64,000 nucleotides of DNA from Aliihoeflea sp023389195 (GCA_023389195.1 JAEWET010000032.1:32232-96231); one strand, 5' to 3'. Numbered from the stretch's first letter, positions 52,845 through 61,901 are shown. Notes: generated from the letters alone by a model not told the origin. Made by a program: numbers and translations.

Positions 52845-54260
52845 CTAAGCCTTCGTCCCGCCCACCGTCATCTTGTCCATCCGCAGATGCGGCTGTCCCA
52901 CACCCACCGGCACGCCCTGGCCGGCCTTGCCGCACATGCCGATGCCGGCGTCGAGCTTCATGTCGTTGCCGATCATCGAAACGCGGTGCATGGCGTCCGG
53001 CCCGTTGCCGATCAGCATCGCGCCCTTGATCGGCCGCGTCACCTTGCCGTTTTCGATCCGGTAGGCTTCGGTGCAGCCGAAGACGAACTTGCCTGACGTG
53101 ATATCGACCTGTCCGCCGCCGAACGAGACGGCGTAAATGCCGTCCTTCACCGAGGCGATGATCTCCTCGGGCGTTTTGTCGCCGCCCGTCATATAGGTGT
53201 TGGTCATGCGCGGCATCGGCTGGTGGGCGTAGCTTTCGCGGCGGCCGTTGCCGGTCGGCGCCATGCCCATCAGCCGGGCGTTCTGCCGGTCCTGCATGTA
53301 GCCGACGAGCTTGCCGTCCTCGATCAGCACGGTGCGGTTGGTCGCCGTGCCTTCGTCGTCGATCGTCAGCGATCCGCGCCGCTCCGAAATCGTTCCGTCG
53401 TCGACGACCGTCACGCCCTTGGCGGCGACCTGTTGGCCCATCAGGCCGGCAAAGGCGGAGGTCTTCTTGCGGTTGAAATCGCCTTCCAGCCCGTGTCCGA
53501 CGGCCTCGTGCAGCATCACGCCCGGCCAGCCATTGGCGAGCACGATGTCGAACGTGCCGGCCGGCGCGTCCTCGGCTTCGAGGTTCACCAGCGCCTGCCG
53601 CAACGCCTCGCTTGCCGCGAACTGCCAGCTTTCGTCGGCGAGGAATTCGCCGAAGCCCTTGCGCCCGCCCGCGCCGTAGGAGCCCGTCTCCTGCCGGTCG
53701 CCATCGCCGACGACGACCGCGACGTTGAAGCGGACGAGGGGGCGCACGTCGGTCGCGATCCGCCCGTCCGCGCGCACGATCTCGACATGCTGCCACGAGG
53801 CGGCGAGCGAGGCCGTCACCTGTCGCACACGCGGGTCGCGCCCGCGCAGCCAGGCGTCGATCTCCTGCAGCAGCTTCGCCTTCTCGGCAAAGCCGGGCTC
53901 GGCGATCGGGTTGGCGTCGCCGTAAAGTTTCCGGTTGGTGCCCTGCGGCGCGGCGGCAAGCGTGCCCGAATTGCCGGCCTTCACGGCGCCGACCGCATCC
54001 GCGGCGCGCAAGAGCGCTGCCTGCGACAATTCGTTGGCATGCGCATAGCCGACCGCTTCGCCCGCGACCGCGCGCAGCCCGAAACCCTTGTCGGTGTTGA
54101 AACTTGCCGTCTTCAGCCGGCCATTGTCGAACACCAGCGCCTCGCCCTCGCGATATTCGAGGAAGAGCTCGCCATCGTCCGACCCGCCGACCGTCTCGGA
54201 GACGATCCGGCGCACGGCCTCTTCGGAAATGTCGAACTGTTCGATCAGGCGCTGGGTCAC
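52845..54260 (-). CDS. tldD: Metalloprotease TldD
   Basis: 471 residues, usual length. The zinc motif HEAVGH lies in VMLHEAVGHGLEGDFNRK, and TLTIDDEGT-like and NTYMTGGDK segments match TldD. With TldE/PmbA it processes small peptides such as microcins or toxin-antitoxin components; the partner is not in this window. It is convergent with the RES toxin gene one base away and continues the conserved block toward ialB and the cox genes. Confidence 0.95.
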   Translation of the reverse strand: MTQRLIEQFDISEEAVRRIVSETVGGSDDGELFLEYREGEALVFDNGRLKTASFNTDKGFGLRAVAGEAVGYAHANELSQAALLRAADAVGAVKAGNSGTLAAAPQGTNRKLYGDANPIAEPGFAEKAKLLQEIDAWLRGRDPRVRQVTASLAASWQHVEIVRADGRIATDVRPLVRFNVAVVVGDGDRQETGSYGAGGRKGFGEFLADESWQFAASEALRQALVNLEAEDAPAGTFDIVLANGWPGVMLHEAVGHGLEGDFNRKKTSAFAGLMGQQVAAKGVTVVDDGTISERRGSLTIDDEGTATNRTVLIEDGKLVGYMQDRQNARLMGMAPTGNGRRESYAHQPMPRMTNTYMTGGDKTPEEIIASVKDGIYAVSFGGGQVDITSGKFVFGCTEAYRIENGKVTRPIKGAMLIGNGPDAMHRVSMIGNDMKLDAGIGMCGKAGQGVPVGVGQPHLRMDKMTVGGTKA

Positions 54261-54322
54261 GAGGGGGTCTCCGTGGGGATTCGTTCAGGCCTATATAGGC
54301 AGGCCGCTCGTCCGGCGCGACC

Positions 54323-54691
54323 TCAGACCCCGACTTTACGATGCGCTGCAATCGCTGGCAGGCTCGTCTCGATCCAGTCGGCAAGCGCAGCGACTCTTTC
54401 GGCGGCCTCCAGCCCGAGCGGCGTCAGGCTGTAGTCGACATGCGGCGGCACGACCTCATGTGCCACACGCTTCACGAGCCCGTCACCTTCGAGCCATTGC
54501 AGCGTCTGCGCCAGCATCCGCTCGCTGACGCCACCGACGCGCCGGCGCAACTGGCTGAACCGCAGTGTCTTGTCCTGCAAGGCGATAAGCACGAGCACGC
54601 CCCATCGGCTCGTCACGTGTTTCAAGACTTCGCGCGAAGGGCACGCCGCAGCCATCAGGTCTCCTCGCTCCATTTTAGCGGTCAGATTCAT
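54323..54691 (-). CDS. HxlR family transcriptional regulator (QorR/YtfH-like)
   Basis: 122 residues with the HxlR winged helix: CPSREVLKHVTSRWGVLVLIA starts the domain (here CPSREVLKHVTSRW), VGGVSERMLAQTLQWLEGDG is the recognition region. The lone cysteine near residue 17 fits redox- or quinone-sensing HxlR proteins. Divergent from a QorB-like gene across 102 bases, the same layout as ytfH/ytfG in E. coli, so it probably represses that gene until thiol modification. Confidence 0.9.
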   Translation of the reverse strand: MNLTAKMERGDLMAAACPSREVLKHVTSRWGVLVLIALQDKTLRFSQLRRRVGGVSERMLAQTLQWLEGDGLVKRVAHEVVPPHVDYSLTPLGLEAAERVAALADWIETSLPAIAAHRKVGV

Positions 54692-54716
54692 GAAAAGCTC
54701 CGTCCATCCATAAAAC

Positions 54717-54743
54717 CATACTTACACAAATGTATGTACTTAC
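54717..54743. promoter_or_regulatory. Candidate HxlR operator in the qorB divergent gap
   Basis: CATAC-N10-GTATG (54717-54736) is an inverted repeat, and TACTTAC occurs twice (54719-54725 and 54737-54743), 18 bases apart. The AT-rich patch lies 26 bases from the regulator start and 51 from the qorB start. HxlR sites usually contain TAC-type dyads. Confidence 0.5.
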
Positions 54744-54793
54744 GAAAAATTAGCAAAGTGCCTACATGAGGTCCACCAACCAAGGAGACCAAG

Positions 54794-55636
54794 ATGACAA
54801 TTGCAGTGACAGGCGCGACCGGCCAACTCGGCCGCATCGTAATCGAGAAATTGAAGTCGCAGACGAAAGAACAGATCATTGCTCTGGTTCGCTCGCCGGA
54901 AAAGGCCGCCGATCTCGGCGTCGAGGTCCGTCGCGCGGACTATGAGGACGAAGCTTCGCTCGATGCCGCCCTGAAAGGGGTCGATACCCTGCTTTTGATC
55001 TCGTCGAGCGAAGTCGGCAAGCGCGCAGCCCAGCATTACAACGTCATCGAGGCGGCGAAGAAGAACGGCGTGAAGCGGATCGTCTATACGAGCCTTTTGC
55101 GCGCGGACACCTCGCCGCTTAGTCTTGCTGCCGAACATGCCGAGACGGAGAAGCAACTGAAGGCGTCCGGCATCCCCTACACGATCCTGCGCAACGGCTG
55201 GTACACGGAAAACTACACCGGCTCGCTGGAAGGGGCCGTTGCAGCTGGCGCGCTGATCGGCTCGGCGGGCGAGGGGCGCATCGCATCGGCGGCGCGGGCC
55301 GATTATGCGGAGGCAGCCGTGGCGGTGCTGACGACTCCCGGCCATGACGGCAAGACATATGAACTTGCCGGAGACGATTCGTTCTCGCTGGCTGAACTGG
55401 CTGCGGCAGTCTCGAAACAGACGGGTAAACCGATCGCCTATACCGACATGCCGCAAGCCGACTACGCCAGGACCCTCGAGGGATTCGGACTACCTGCCGG
55501 CCTCAGCGCTGCGATCGCAGGTTGGGATGCGGCTGCCGGAAAGGGCGCGCTTTTCGATGATGGTCGCACGCTTTCGAAGCTGATCGGGCGCCCGACGACC
55601 CCGTTCGCTCAAACCGTGAAGGCGGCGCTTGCCTGA
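54794..55636 (+). CDS. NmrA-like NAD(P)-binding quinone oxidoreductase, QorB type
   Basis: 280 residues. Rossmann motif VTGATGQLGRIVIEKL at the N-terminus; HAETEKQLKASGIPYTILRN and GWYTENYTGSLE match QorB/YtfG, an NADPH:quinone reductase of the extended SDR group. It probably reduces quinones or reactive carbonyls under HxlR control. ATG 54794 follows AAGGAG. A strong terminator follows the stop. Confidence 0.88.
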   Translation: MTIAVTGATGQLGRIVIEKLKSQTKEQIIALVRSPEKAADLGVEVRRADYEDEASLDAALKGVDTLLLISSSEVGKRAAQHYNVIEAAKKNGVKRIVYTSLLRADTSPLSLAAEHAETEKQLKASGIPYTILRNGWYTENYTGSLEGAVAAGALIGSAGEGRIASAARADYAEAAVAVLTTPGHDGKTYELAGDDSFSLAELAAAVSKQTGKPIAYTDMPQADYARTLEGFGLPAGLSAAIAGWDAAAGKGALFDDGRTLSKLIGRPTTPFAQTVKAALA

Positions 55637-55646
55637 AGACACTAAG

Positions 55647-55676
55647 AAAACGGCGGAGTGATCCGCCGTTTTTTTG
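55647..55676. terminator. Bidirectional terminator between qorB and ialB
   Basis: AAAACGGCGGA (55647-55657) and TCCGCCGTTTT (55662-55672) pair perfectly around GTGA and end in a run of seven T. It lies between convergent genes and is two bases from the ialB stop. Confidence 0.92.
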
Positions 55677-55677
55677 T

Positions 55678-56199
55678 TTATGGAAGCGCGTCGAAGCCTT
55701 CGCCGAACCCTTCGAGCTCGACCGGAATGCCGATGCCTTCCTCGGGCGTCTGGAAGACGATGAATGTCGCCGCCTCGCCATTCCTCAGCGTCGTCTTCAA
55801 CGGCTCTTCGAGGATCACCTCCGCATAGCAGCCATCCTGGAAGCAGCGCACGAAATAGGCGCGGCCGATGTCTTCGCCGTCGACGTTGAGCCCGAGCCCG
55901 TTGGGCAGGAGCACACCGAGCGGCGCCAGCACGCGCAGGATTTCGGCCTGGTTGTCGGCGGTCTTCAGAACCACGACGGAAAGCCCGACCTCCGGCCGGT
56001 CTTCCGCGACGACGTTCTGGATCAGCGCGCATTGCTCGGAGGTCGAGCCGGCGGGCGTGTCGCAGATCAGCGACCACGCGCCATGCGTGGAGCGAACGGC
56101 CCCCTGCGGCGCCTGCTGCGCCAGTGCGCTGCCGGAAATCAGGGCGGCGCCCATGGTGAGCGTGGCAAGGGCCGGGCGGAGGCTTGGGAAGAGCGTCAT
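55678..56199 (-). CDS. Invasion-associated locus B (IalB) family protein
   Basis: 173 residues with a signal peptide ending near SALAQ (residue 28). The IalB domain has HGAWSLICDTPAGSTSEQCA and FVRCFQDGCYAEVILEEPL, four cysteines likely forming two disulfides. Such periplasmic or outer-membrane proteins are general in Rhizobiales; the name comes from Bartonella. ATG 56199 gives a proper signal peptide. Its 5' untranslated region may contain a stem-loop (see 56231-56274). Confidence 0.87.
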   Translation of the reverse strand: MTLFPSLRPALATLTMGAALISGSALAQQAPQGAVRSTHGAWSLICDTPAGSTSEQCALIQNVVAEDRPEVGLSVVVLKTADNQAEILRVLAPLGVLLPNGLGLNVDGEDIGRAYFVRCFQDGCYAEVILEEPLKTTLRNGEAATFIVFQTPEEGIGIPVELEGFGEGFDALP

Positions 56200-56518
56200 C
56201 TTGATCCTGCGAATCGCGGATGGAGGTGGGAACAAGGTGTATCGCAAGACGCGCATCATCTTCCACACCTTGTTTGTCGAAGGCCGGCCGATGGCGGTTA
56301 CGGGCCGATCCGGCAGGGTTTTTCCACAAATCGAGCGAATTGAGGGCGCTTTGGCGCGCTTGGTGCACGCGCGCGCAAAAATGCCGCACACATCCATTGA
56401 TGGCTTTCTTGCGGTCGAACCCGGAGTATGATTTGAACGCGCGACGAAAGCCATGCAATCCGCGTGGCGGCTGCCGCATTGGCGCTGCGCGACGGACGAT
56501 CCGGGAGACGAGAGGGTG
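56200..56518. promoter_or_regulatory. Divergent promoter gap between ialB and coxB
   Basis: 319 bases that should hold both promoters. AACAAGGTGT (56231-56240) and ACACCTTGTT (56265-56274) form a perfect 10-bp inverted repeat with a 24-base spacer, 31-75 bases upstream of ialB. A TATGAT box at about 56428-56433 could be the -10 of coxB, but no matching -35 was convincing. Confidence 0.4.
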
Positions 56519-57397
56519 ATGAAGAAGTTCCTTTTGGGCCTCAGCACGGCAGGCGCCGCACTGGCGGCGACGGCCGCGTTGGCCGACCAGCCGCGCCCCT
56601 GGCAGCTTGGCTTCCAGGAAGCAGCGACGCCGATCATGGAGCAGATCCGCTGGTTCGAGCAGTACACGCTCTGGTTCATCGTGCCGATCACGCTGTTCGT
56701 GTCGGCGCTCCTCGCCTGGGTCATGATCAAGTACCGCGCCAGCCGCAATCCGGTGCCCTCGCGCACCAGCCACAACACGCTGATCGAGGTCGTCTGGACC
56801 GTTGCTCCGGTTGTGATCCTGCTGTTCCTGGCGGTTCCGTCCTTCCAGCTTCTGACGGCCCAGTACGACCCCGACGAAGACCCGACGATGACGGTCAAGG
56901 CGACCGGCTTCCAGTGGTACTGGGAATATGAGTACCAGGCCGACACCGAAGAGGACCAGACGGTCACCTTCTCCTCGATCATGCTGCAGGAAGGCGACCG
57001 CGCCGCTGCCGGCAAGGAGGACATGGCGACCTATCCGCGGCTCCTCGCCGTCGACAACGAAGTCGTCGTACCGATCGATACCACGGTCCGTCTGCTGGTC
57101 ACCGCAGCCGACGTTCTGCACGCCTTCGCGATGCCCGCTTTCGGCGTCAAGGTCGACGCCGTGCCGGGCCGCATCAACGAAACGTGGTTCCGCGCCACCC
57201 GGGAAGGCCTCTACTATGGCCAGTGCTCGGAGCTGTGCGGCAAGGATCACGCCTTCATGCCCATCGCCATCCGCGTCGTGAGCCAGGAGCTTTTCGACGA
57301 GTGGCGCGTCGCTGCCGCCGAAAATCTCGGCGATGCGAACCGCGCGCTGACCGCCGCGATCGAAGGCACCCAGGACGTAGCTGACGCCGGCAACTGA
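56519..57397 (+). CDS. coxB: Cytochrome c oxidase subunit II
   Basis: 292 residues. Signal peptide to about Ala22, then two membrane helices, then the periplasmic CuA domain with ligands in DVLHAFAMP and GQCSELCGKDHAFMPI (Cys-x3-Cys-x3-His and Met). It receives electrons from cytochrome c and passes them to subunit I. ATG 56519 (GTG 56516 also possible) has GAGAGG upstream. First gene of the cox cluster. Confidence 0.96.
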   Translation: MKKFLLGLSTAGAALAATAALADQPRPWQLGFQEAATPIMEQIRWFEQYTLWFIVPITLFVSALLAWVMIKYRASRNPVPSRTSHNTLIEVVWTVAPVVILLFLAVPSFQLLTAQYDPDEDPTMTVKATGFQWYWEYEYQADTEEDQTVTFSSIMLQEGDRAAAGKEDMATYPRLLAVDNEVVVPIDTTVRLLVTAADVLHAFAMPAFGVKVDAVPGRINETWFRATREGLYYGQCSELCGKDHAFMPIAIRVVSQELFDEWRVAAAENLGDANRALTAAIEGTQDVADAGN

Positions 57398-57415
57398 GCC
57401 GACGGATTACTGATT

Positions 57416-57463
57416 GAGCATCGGAATCCCCGAAAACCGGATTCCACCTTTCGGTCCGATGCT
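57416..57463. repeat. Short palindromic element, family F copy 2 (inverted)
   Basis: AGCATCGG (57417-57424) and CCGATGCT (57456-57463) flank CCCGAAAACCGG and CACCTTTCGG. The reverse complement aligns well with 38944-38992. It lies in the coxB-ctaD gap, 26 bases before ctaD. Confidence 0.8.
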
Positions 57464-57488
57464 ACCGAACAATGAACGGAGCGGGAAA

Positions 57489-59138
57489 ATGGCAGGCGCT
57501 GCTGCTCACGACGACCACGATCACAAGCCTTACGGCTGGACGCGCTGGGTCTATTCGACGAACCACAAGGATATCGGCACCCTCTATCTGATCTTCGCGA
57601 TCTTCGCGGGCGTCGTCGGCGGCTTCCTGTCCGTCATGATGCGCTGGGAGCTCCAGGAGCCCGGCATCCAGATCTTCCACGGTCTCGCCTCGATGGTCTA
57701 CGGCATCCCCGAGGATGCCGCGCTCGACGCCGGCAAGCACATGTACAACGTGTTCACGACCGGCCACGGCCTGATCATGATCTTCTTCATGGTCATGCCG
57801 GCGCTGATCGGCGGCTTCGCCAACTGGATGATCCCGATCATGATCGGCGCGCCGGACATGGCGTTCCCGCGTCTGAACAACATCTCGTTCTGGCTGCTGC
57901 CGCCCGCCTTTCTCCTGCTGCTGATCTCGATGTTCGTCCCCGGCGCAGCCGGCGGCTTCGGCGTCGGCACCGGCTGGACGATGTATCCCCCGCTCTCGAC
58001 CATGGGCTCGCCCGGACCGGCGATGGATCTGGCGATCCTGTCGCTCCACATCGCGGGCGCCTCGTCGATCCTCGGCGCGATCAACTTCATCACCACCATC
58101 TTCAACATGCGCGCCCCGGGCATGACGCTGCACAAGATGCCGCTCTTTGCCTGGTCGGTGCTGATCACCGCCTTCCTGCTCCTGCTGTCGCTCCCGGTTC
58201 TGGCCGGCGGCATCACCATGCTCCTGACGGACCGCAATTTCGGCACGGCCTTCTTCGCGCCTGAAGGTGGCGGCGACCCGATCCTCTACCAGCACCTGTT
58301 CTGGTTCTTCGGGCACCCGGAAGTCTACATCCTGATCCTGCCGGGCTTCGGCATCGTCAGCCACATCATTGCGACCTTCTCGCGCAAGCCTGTCTTCGGC
58401 TATCTCGGCATGGCCTACGCCATGGTCGCGATCGGCGCCGTCGGCTTCGTCGTGTGGGCGCATCACATGTACACGACCGGCCTGTCGCTCAACACGCAGC
58501 GCTATTTCGTGTTCGCGACGATGGTCATCGCGGTGCCGACCGGCATCAAGATCTTCTCCTGGATCGCGACGATGTGGGGCGGGTCGATCTCGCTGCGCAC
58601 GCCGATGCTGTGGGCGATCGCCTTCATCTTCCTGTTCACCGTCGGCGGCGTGACGGGCGTCCAACTCGCCAATGCCGGCCTCGACCGCTCCTATCACGAC
58701 ACCTACTACGTCGTGGCGCACTTCCACTACGTGCTGTCGATGGGCGCCGTGTTCGCGATCTTCGCGGCCTGGTACTACTGGTTCCCGAAGATGACAGGCT
58801 ACATGTACAATTCGTTCATCGCCCGTCTGCACTTCTGGATCACCTTCGTCGGCGTGAACCTGATCTTCTTCCCGCAGCACTTCCTGGGTCTGGCCGGCAT
58901 GCCGCGCCGCTACATCGACTATCCGGATGCCTATGCGGGCTGGAACCTCGTCTCGTCCTATGGCTCGTACCTTTCGGCCATCGGCGTGCTGGTCTTCCTC
59001 TACGGCGTTTTCGAGGCCTTCTCGAAGAAGCGCGAGGCCGGCGCCAATCCGTGGGGCGAGGGTGCGACGACGCTCGAATGGCAGCTCTCCTCGCCGCCTC
59101 CGTTCCACCAGTGGGAACAGCTTCCCAAGGTCAAGTGA
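57489..59138 (+). CDS. ctaD: Cytochrome c oxidase subunit I
   Basis: 549 residues, twelve membrane helices. Heme and CuB ligands are visible: GHGLIMIFFMVMP (heme a His), WFFGHPEVYILILPGFG (CuB His cross-linked to Tyr), AHHMYTTG (CuB pair) and AHFHYVLSMGA (hemes a3 and a). It carries out O2 reduction and proton pumping of the aa3 oxidase. ATG 57489 gives MAGAAAHDDHDHKPYGW, the usual rhizobial start; the frame upstream to 57414 lies in the palindrome. Confidence 0.98.
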   Translation: MAGAAAHDDHDHKPYGWTRWVYSTNHKDIGTLYLIFAIFAGVVGGFLSVMMRWELQEPGIQIFHGLASMVYGIPEDAALDAGKHMYNVFTTGHGLIMIFFMVMPALIGGFANWMIPIMIGAPDMAFPRLNNISFWLLPPAFLLLLISMFVPGAAGGFGVGTGWTMYPPLSTMGSPGPAMDLAILSLHIAGASSILGAINFITTIFNMRAPGMTLHKMPLFAWSVLITAFLLLLSLPVLAGGITMLLTDRNFGTAFFAPEGGGDPILYQHLFWFFGHPEVYILILPGFGIVSHIIATFSRKPVFGYLGMAYAMVAIGAVGFVVWAHHMYTTGLSLNTQRYFVFATMVIAVPTGIKIFSWIATMWGGSISLRTPMLWAIAFIFLFTVGGVTGVQLANAGLDRSYHDTYYVVAHFHYVLSMGAVFAIFAAWYYWFPKMTGYMYNSFIARLHFWITFVGVNLIFFPQHFLGLAGMPRRYIDYPDAYAGWNLVSSYGSYLSAIGVLVFLYGVFEAFSKKREAGANPWGEGATTLEWQLSSPPPFHQWEQLPKVK

Positions 59139-59162
59139 CCTCGCGATACGGCACCGAACAAC

Positions 59163-59188
59163 GAAACCGCCGGCCATCCGGCGGTTTC
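59163..59188 (+). terminator. Hairpin between ctaD and ctaB
   Basis: GAAACCGCCGG (59163-59173) and CCGGCGGTTTC (59178-59188) are a perfect 11-bp stem with a CCAT loop, in a 77-base gap. The T-run is short, so it may be a leaky terminator or mRNA-end protector that lowers expression of the assembly genes relative to subunits I and II. Confidence 0.65.
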
Positions 59189-59215
59189 TCCGAATAAGAG
59201 AGTGACGAGTAGCAA

Positions 59216-60169
59216 ATGGCCCTGGTCGAAAAGCACAGCCTGACGGACGCGCCGGAATTCCGCGTGTCCGAAGCCATGCCCGGCGACTTCCTGGCGCTGT
59301 TGAAGCCGCGCGTCATGTCGCTGGTGATCTTCACCGCCTTCGTCGGTCTGGCGACGGCGCCCGGCGCGATCGATCCGGTCCTCGCGCTGATCGCGATCCT
59401 CGCCATCGCCGTCGGCGCCGGTGCATCCGGTGCGCTGAACATGTGGTACGACGCGGACATCGACGCCGTCATGTCGCGCACCGCCAAGCGGCCGATCCCG
59501 GCCGGCAAGGTGACGCCCGACCAGGCGCTCGCCTTCGGCATCGTTCTGTCGGTCCTGTCCGTGATGACGCTCGGCCTCTTGGTCGACCCGCTCGCCGGCG
59601 CGCTCCTCGCCTTCACCATCTTCTTCTATGCCGTCGTCTACACGATGTGGCTGAAGCGCTCGACGCCACAGAACATCGTCATCGGCGGCGCCTCGGGTGC
59701 CTTCCCGCCGATGATCGGCTGGGCCTGCGTCACCGGCAGCGTGTCGCTCGACAGCATCCTGCTCTTCCTCGTCATCTTTCTCTGGACGCCGGCGCATTTC
59801 TGGGCACTCGCGCTCTTCAAGATGCGCGACTACGGCTCGGTCGGCATCCCGATGATGCCGAACGTCGCCGGCGAGCGTTCCACCAAGAACCAGATCGTCG
59901 TCTATGCGGTGCTGACGGCGGCCGTCGCGGTCGCCCCCTGGTTCACGGGACTGGCAAGCGTCGGCTACGGCCTGTTTGCCGCCGCGCTCGGCGCGATCTT
60001 CATCTATTTTTCAGTTGCCGTCTGGCGCATGCCCGATGGTGACGAGAAGATGGTCGCTGCAAAGAAGATGTTCGCCTATTCGGTCTTTTATCTCTTCGCG
60101 ATCTTCTCCGCGCTGCTCGCCGATCATTTCGCGGCCGGGCTGGTCAACCTGGCGGGAGGCGTCCAGTGA
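59216..60169 (+). CDS. ctaB: Protoheme IX farnesyltransferase (heme o synthase)
   Basis: 317 residues, about eight or nine membrane helices, UbiA prenyltransferase family. NMWYDADIDAVMSRTAKRPI carries the first Asp-rich motif and FKMRDYGSVGIPMMPNVAG the second. It attaches a farnesyl group to heme b, making heme o, the precursor of heme a for subunit I. ATG 59216. Its stop overlaps the GTG of coxF. Confidence 0.96.
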   Translation: MALVEKHSLTDAPEFRVSEAMPGDFLALLKPRVMSLVIFTAFVGLATAPGAIDPVLALIAILAIAVGAGASGALNMWYDADIDAVMSRTAKRPIPAGKVTPDQALAFGIVLSVLSVMTLGLLVDPLAGALLAFTIFFYAVVYTMWLKRSTPQNIVIGGASGAFPPMIGWACVTGSVSLDSILLFLVIFLWTPAHFWALALFKMRDYGSVGIPMMPNVAGERSTKNQIVVYAVLTAAVAVAPWFTGLASVGYGLFAAALGAIFIYFSVAVWRMPDGDEKMVAAKKMFAYSVFYLFAIFSALLADHFAAGLVNLAGGVQ

Positions 60170-60306
60170 TCGAGACAGTCAAGGTAACCGACAAGCAGAA
60201 GAAGTCGCGTCGCAACCGCAATATCGCGCTCGGCCTGGTACTGGCCGGCCTGGTGGCGCTCTTCTATGTCATCACGATCGTCAAGATCGGCGGCGTCGGA
60301 GGTTGA
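60166..60306 (+). CDS. coxF: Small membrane protein CoxF
   Basis: 46 residues from GTG 60166, with a basic N-terminal part (TDKQKKSRRNRN) and one membrane helix (about residues 20-38, NIALGLVLAGLVALFYVIT). Its place between ctaB and ctaG, with a four-base overlap at the front and 10 bases to ctaG, is typical of the small CoxF protein in alphaproteobacterial aa3 oxidase operons. Its role is not defined; assembly is assumed. Confidence 0.82.
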   Translation: MIETVKVTDKQKKSRRNRNIALGLVLAGLVALFYVITIVKIGGVGG

Positions 60307-60316
60307 GGAGCTGGAC

Positions 60317-60919
60317 ATGACGAAGGATACGGCACAACAGGGCAGGCGCGTCGGCAACGGCACGATCATGGCGATGTGCTTCGTCTTCGTCGGCGGCATG
60401 GTCGGCATGGCCTATGCCGCCGTTCCCCTCTACCAGCTCTTCTGCCAGGTGACCGGCTATAACGGCACCACCCAGCGGACCGAACAGTATTCCGAGGTCG
60501 TGCTCGACCAGTCCCTGCCGGTGACCTTCGACGCAAACACGTCGAACGGCCTCAACTGGGATTTCAAGGCCGCCAGGCGCATCGAGCCGAAGATCGGCGA
60601 AACCGTGCAGGTGACCTTCACCGCGACGAACCGTTCGTCCGAGCCGACCACCGGCACGGCGGTCTTCAACGTCACGCCGATGGAGGCGGGCGCCTACTTC
60701 AACAAGGTCGAGTGCTTCTGCTTCACGGAAACGACGCTCCAGCCGGGCGAGACCTTGGAAATGCCTGTGGTGTTCTTCGTCGACCCGGAGATCGTCAAGG
60801 CGGAGGAAACCAAGAACATCAAGACGATCACGCTGTCTTACACCTTCTATCCCTCGCAGCCGTCCAAGCCTGTTGCGGCGGCTCAGGAAAAGGGTAAGCC
60901 GGTCAATGGGCAACTTTGA
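60317..60919 (+). CDS. ctaG: Cytochrome c oxidase assembly protein CtaG (Cox11)
   Basis: 200 residues: one N-terminal membrane helix (about 15-37, VPLYQLFCQVTGYNGT following) and a periplasmic domain with the copper motif VECFCFTE. It delivers copper to the CuB site of subunit I. ATG 60317 has GAGGAG upstream; a longer frame to 60266 overlaps coxF. Part of the ctaB-coxF-ctaG-coxC run. Confidence 0.95.
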   Translation: MTKDTAQQGRRVGNGTIMAMCFVFVGGMVGMAYAAVPLYQLFCQVTGYNGTTQRTEQYSEVVLDQSLPVTFDANTSNGLNWDFKAARRIEPKIGETVQVTFTATNRSSEPTTGTAVFNVTPMEAGAYFNKVECFCFTETTLQPGETLEMPVVFFVDPEIVKAEETKNIKTITLSYTFYPSQPSKPVAAAQEKGKPVNGQL

Positions 60920-60969
60920 GAGGATTCGCCGGTTCGCCGGCGAGGATGCAATGATCCGGGGATTCTGAC

Positions 60970-61845
60970 ATGGCCGAAGCGCATCAGAAAAATCACGACT
61001 ACCACATCATCGACCCGAGCCCGTGGCCGCTTCTTGCGTCCATCGGCGCCTTCGTCATCACCTTTGGCGGCGTCGGCTACATGCGCTACCTGAAGGGTGC
61101 CGACCTCAACATCGTCGGCATCAACTGGGCGTCGCCGTGGCTGTTCTACATCGGCGTCGCGATCATCCTCTACACGATGATCGGCTGGTGGAGCGACACC
61201 ATCAAGGAAGGCCGCGAAGGCAACCATACGCGCGTCGTGTCCCTGCACCTGCGTTACGGCATGATCATGTTCATCGCCTCCGAGGTGATGTTCTTCGTGG
61301 CGTGGTTCTGGGCATTCTTCGATGCGAGCCTCTTCCCGAACGAGGCGATCCAGGCGTCGCGCGTCGAGTTCACCGGTGGACAGTGGCCGCCGGCCGGCGT
61401 TGAGGTTCTCGATCCCTGGCACCTGCCGCTCTACAACACCGTCATCCTGCTCCTCTCCGGCACCTGCGTGACCTGGGCCCACCACGCCCTGCTTCACAAC
61501 GACCGCAAGGGCGTGATCAACGGTCTCGCGCTCACCGTCGCGCTCGGCATCCTGTTCTCCTTCGTCCAGGCCTACGAATATGCGACCGCCCCCTTCGAGT
61601 TCTCCAACTCGATCTACGGCGCGACCTTCTTCATGGCGACCGGCTTCCACGGCTTCCACGTTCTGGTCGGCACGATCTTCCTGATCGTCTGCCTGATCCG
61701 GGCGATGCGCGGCGGGTTCACCCGCGAGCATCACTTCGGCTTCGAGGCTGCCGCCTGGTACTGGCACTTCGTCGACGTCGTCTGGCTCTTCCTCTTCTTC
61801 TCCATCTACATCTGGGGTGGATGGGGCGCTCCGCTCGCCCATTGA
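60970..61845 (+). CDS. coxC: Cytochrome c oxidase subunit III
   Basis: 291 residues, seven membrane helices. WAFFDASLFPNEAI, HLPLYNTVILLLSGTCVTWA and FEAAAWYWHFVDVVWLFLF match the subunit. It stabilises subunit I and helps proton uptake. In many rhizobia a DUF983 gene follows; here only an 88-base gap with a terminator-like hairpin precedes surf1. Confidence 0.96.
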   Translation: MAEAHQKNHDYHIIDPSPWPLLASIGAFVITFGGVGYMRYLKGADLNIVGINWASPWLFYIGVAIILYTMIGWWSDTIKEGREGNHTRVVSLHLRYGMIMFIASEVMFFVAWFWAFFDASLFPNEAIQASRVEFTGGQWPPAGVEVLDPWHLPLYNTVILLLSGTCVTWAHHALLHNDRKGVINGLALTVALGILFSFVQAYEYATAPFEFSNSIYGATFFMATGFHGFHVLVGTIFLIVCLIRAMRGGFTREHHFGFEAAAWYWHFVDVVWLFLFFSIYIWGGWGAPLAH

Positions 61846-61876
61846 TCGGGTGTGTCCTGATGACCACATTCCTGGG

Positions 61877-61901
61877 AGGGCGGCGCAAGCCGCCCTTCTG
61901 C
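61877..61901 (+). terminator. Hairpin terminator after coxC
   Basis: AGGGCGGC (61877-61884) and GCCGCCCT (61889-61896) pair perfectly around GCAA; TCTGCTTT follows. It is 32 bases after the coxC stop and 33 before the SURF1 start, so the two may be only partly co-transcribed. Confidence 0.65.
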
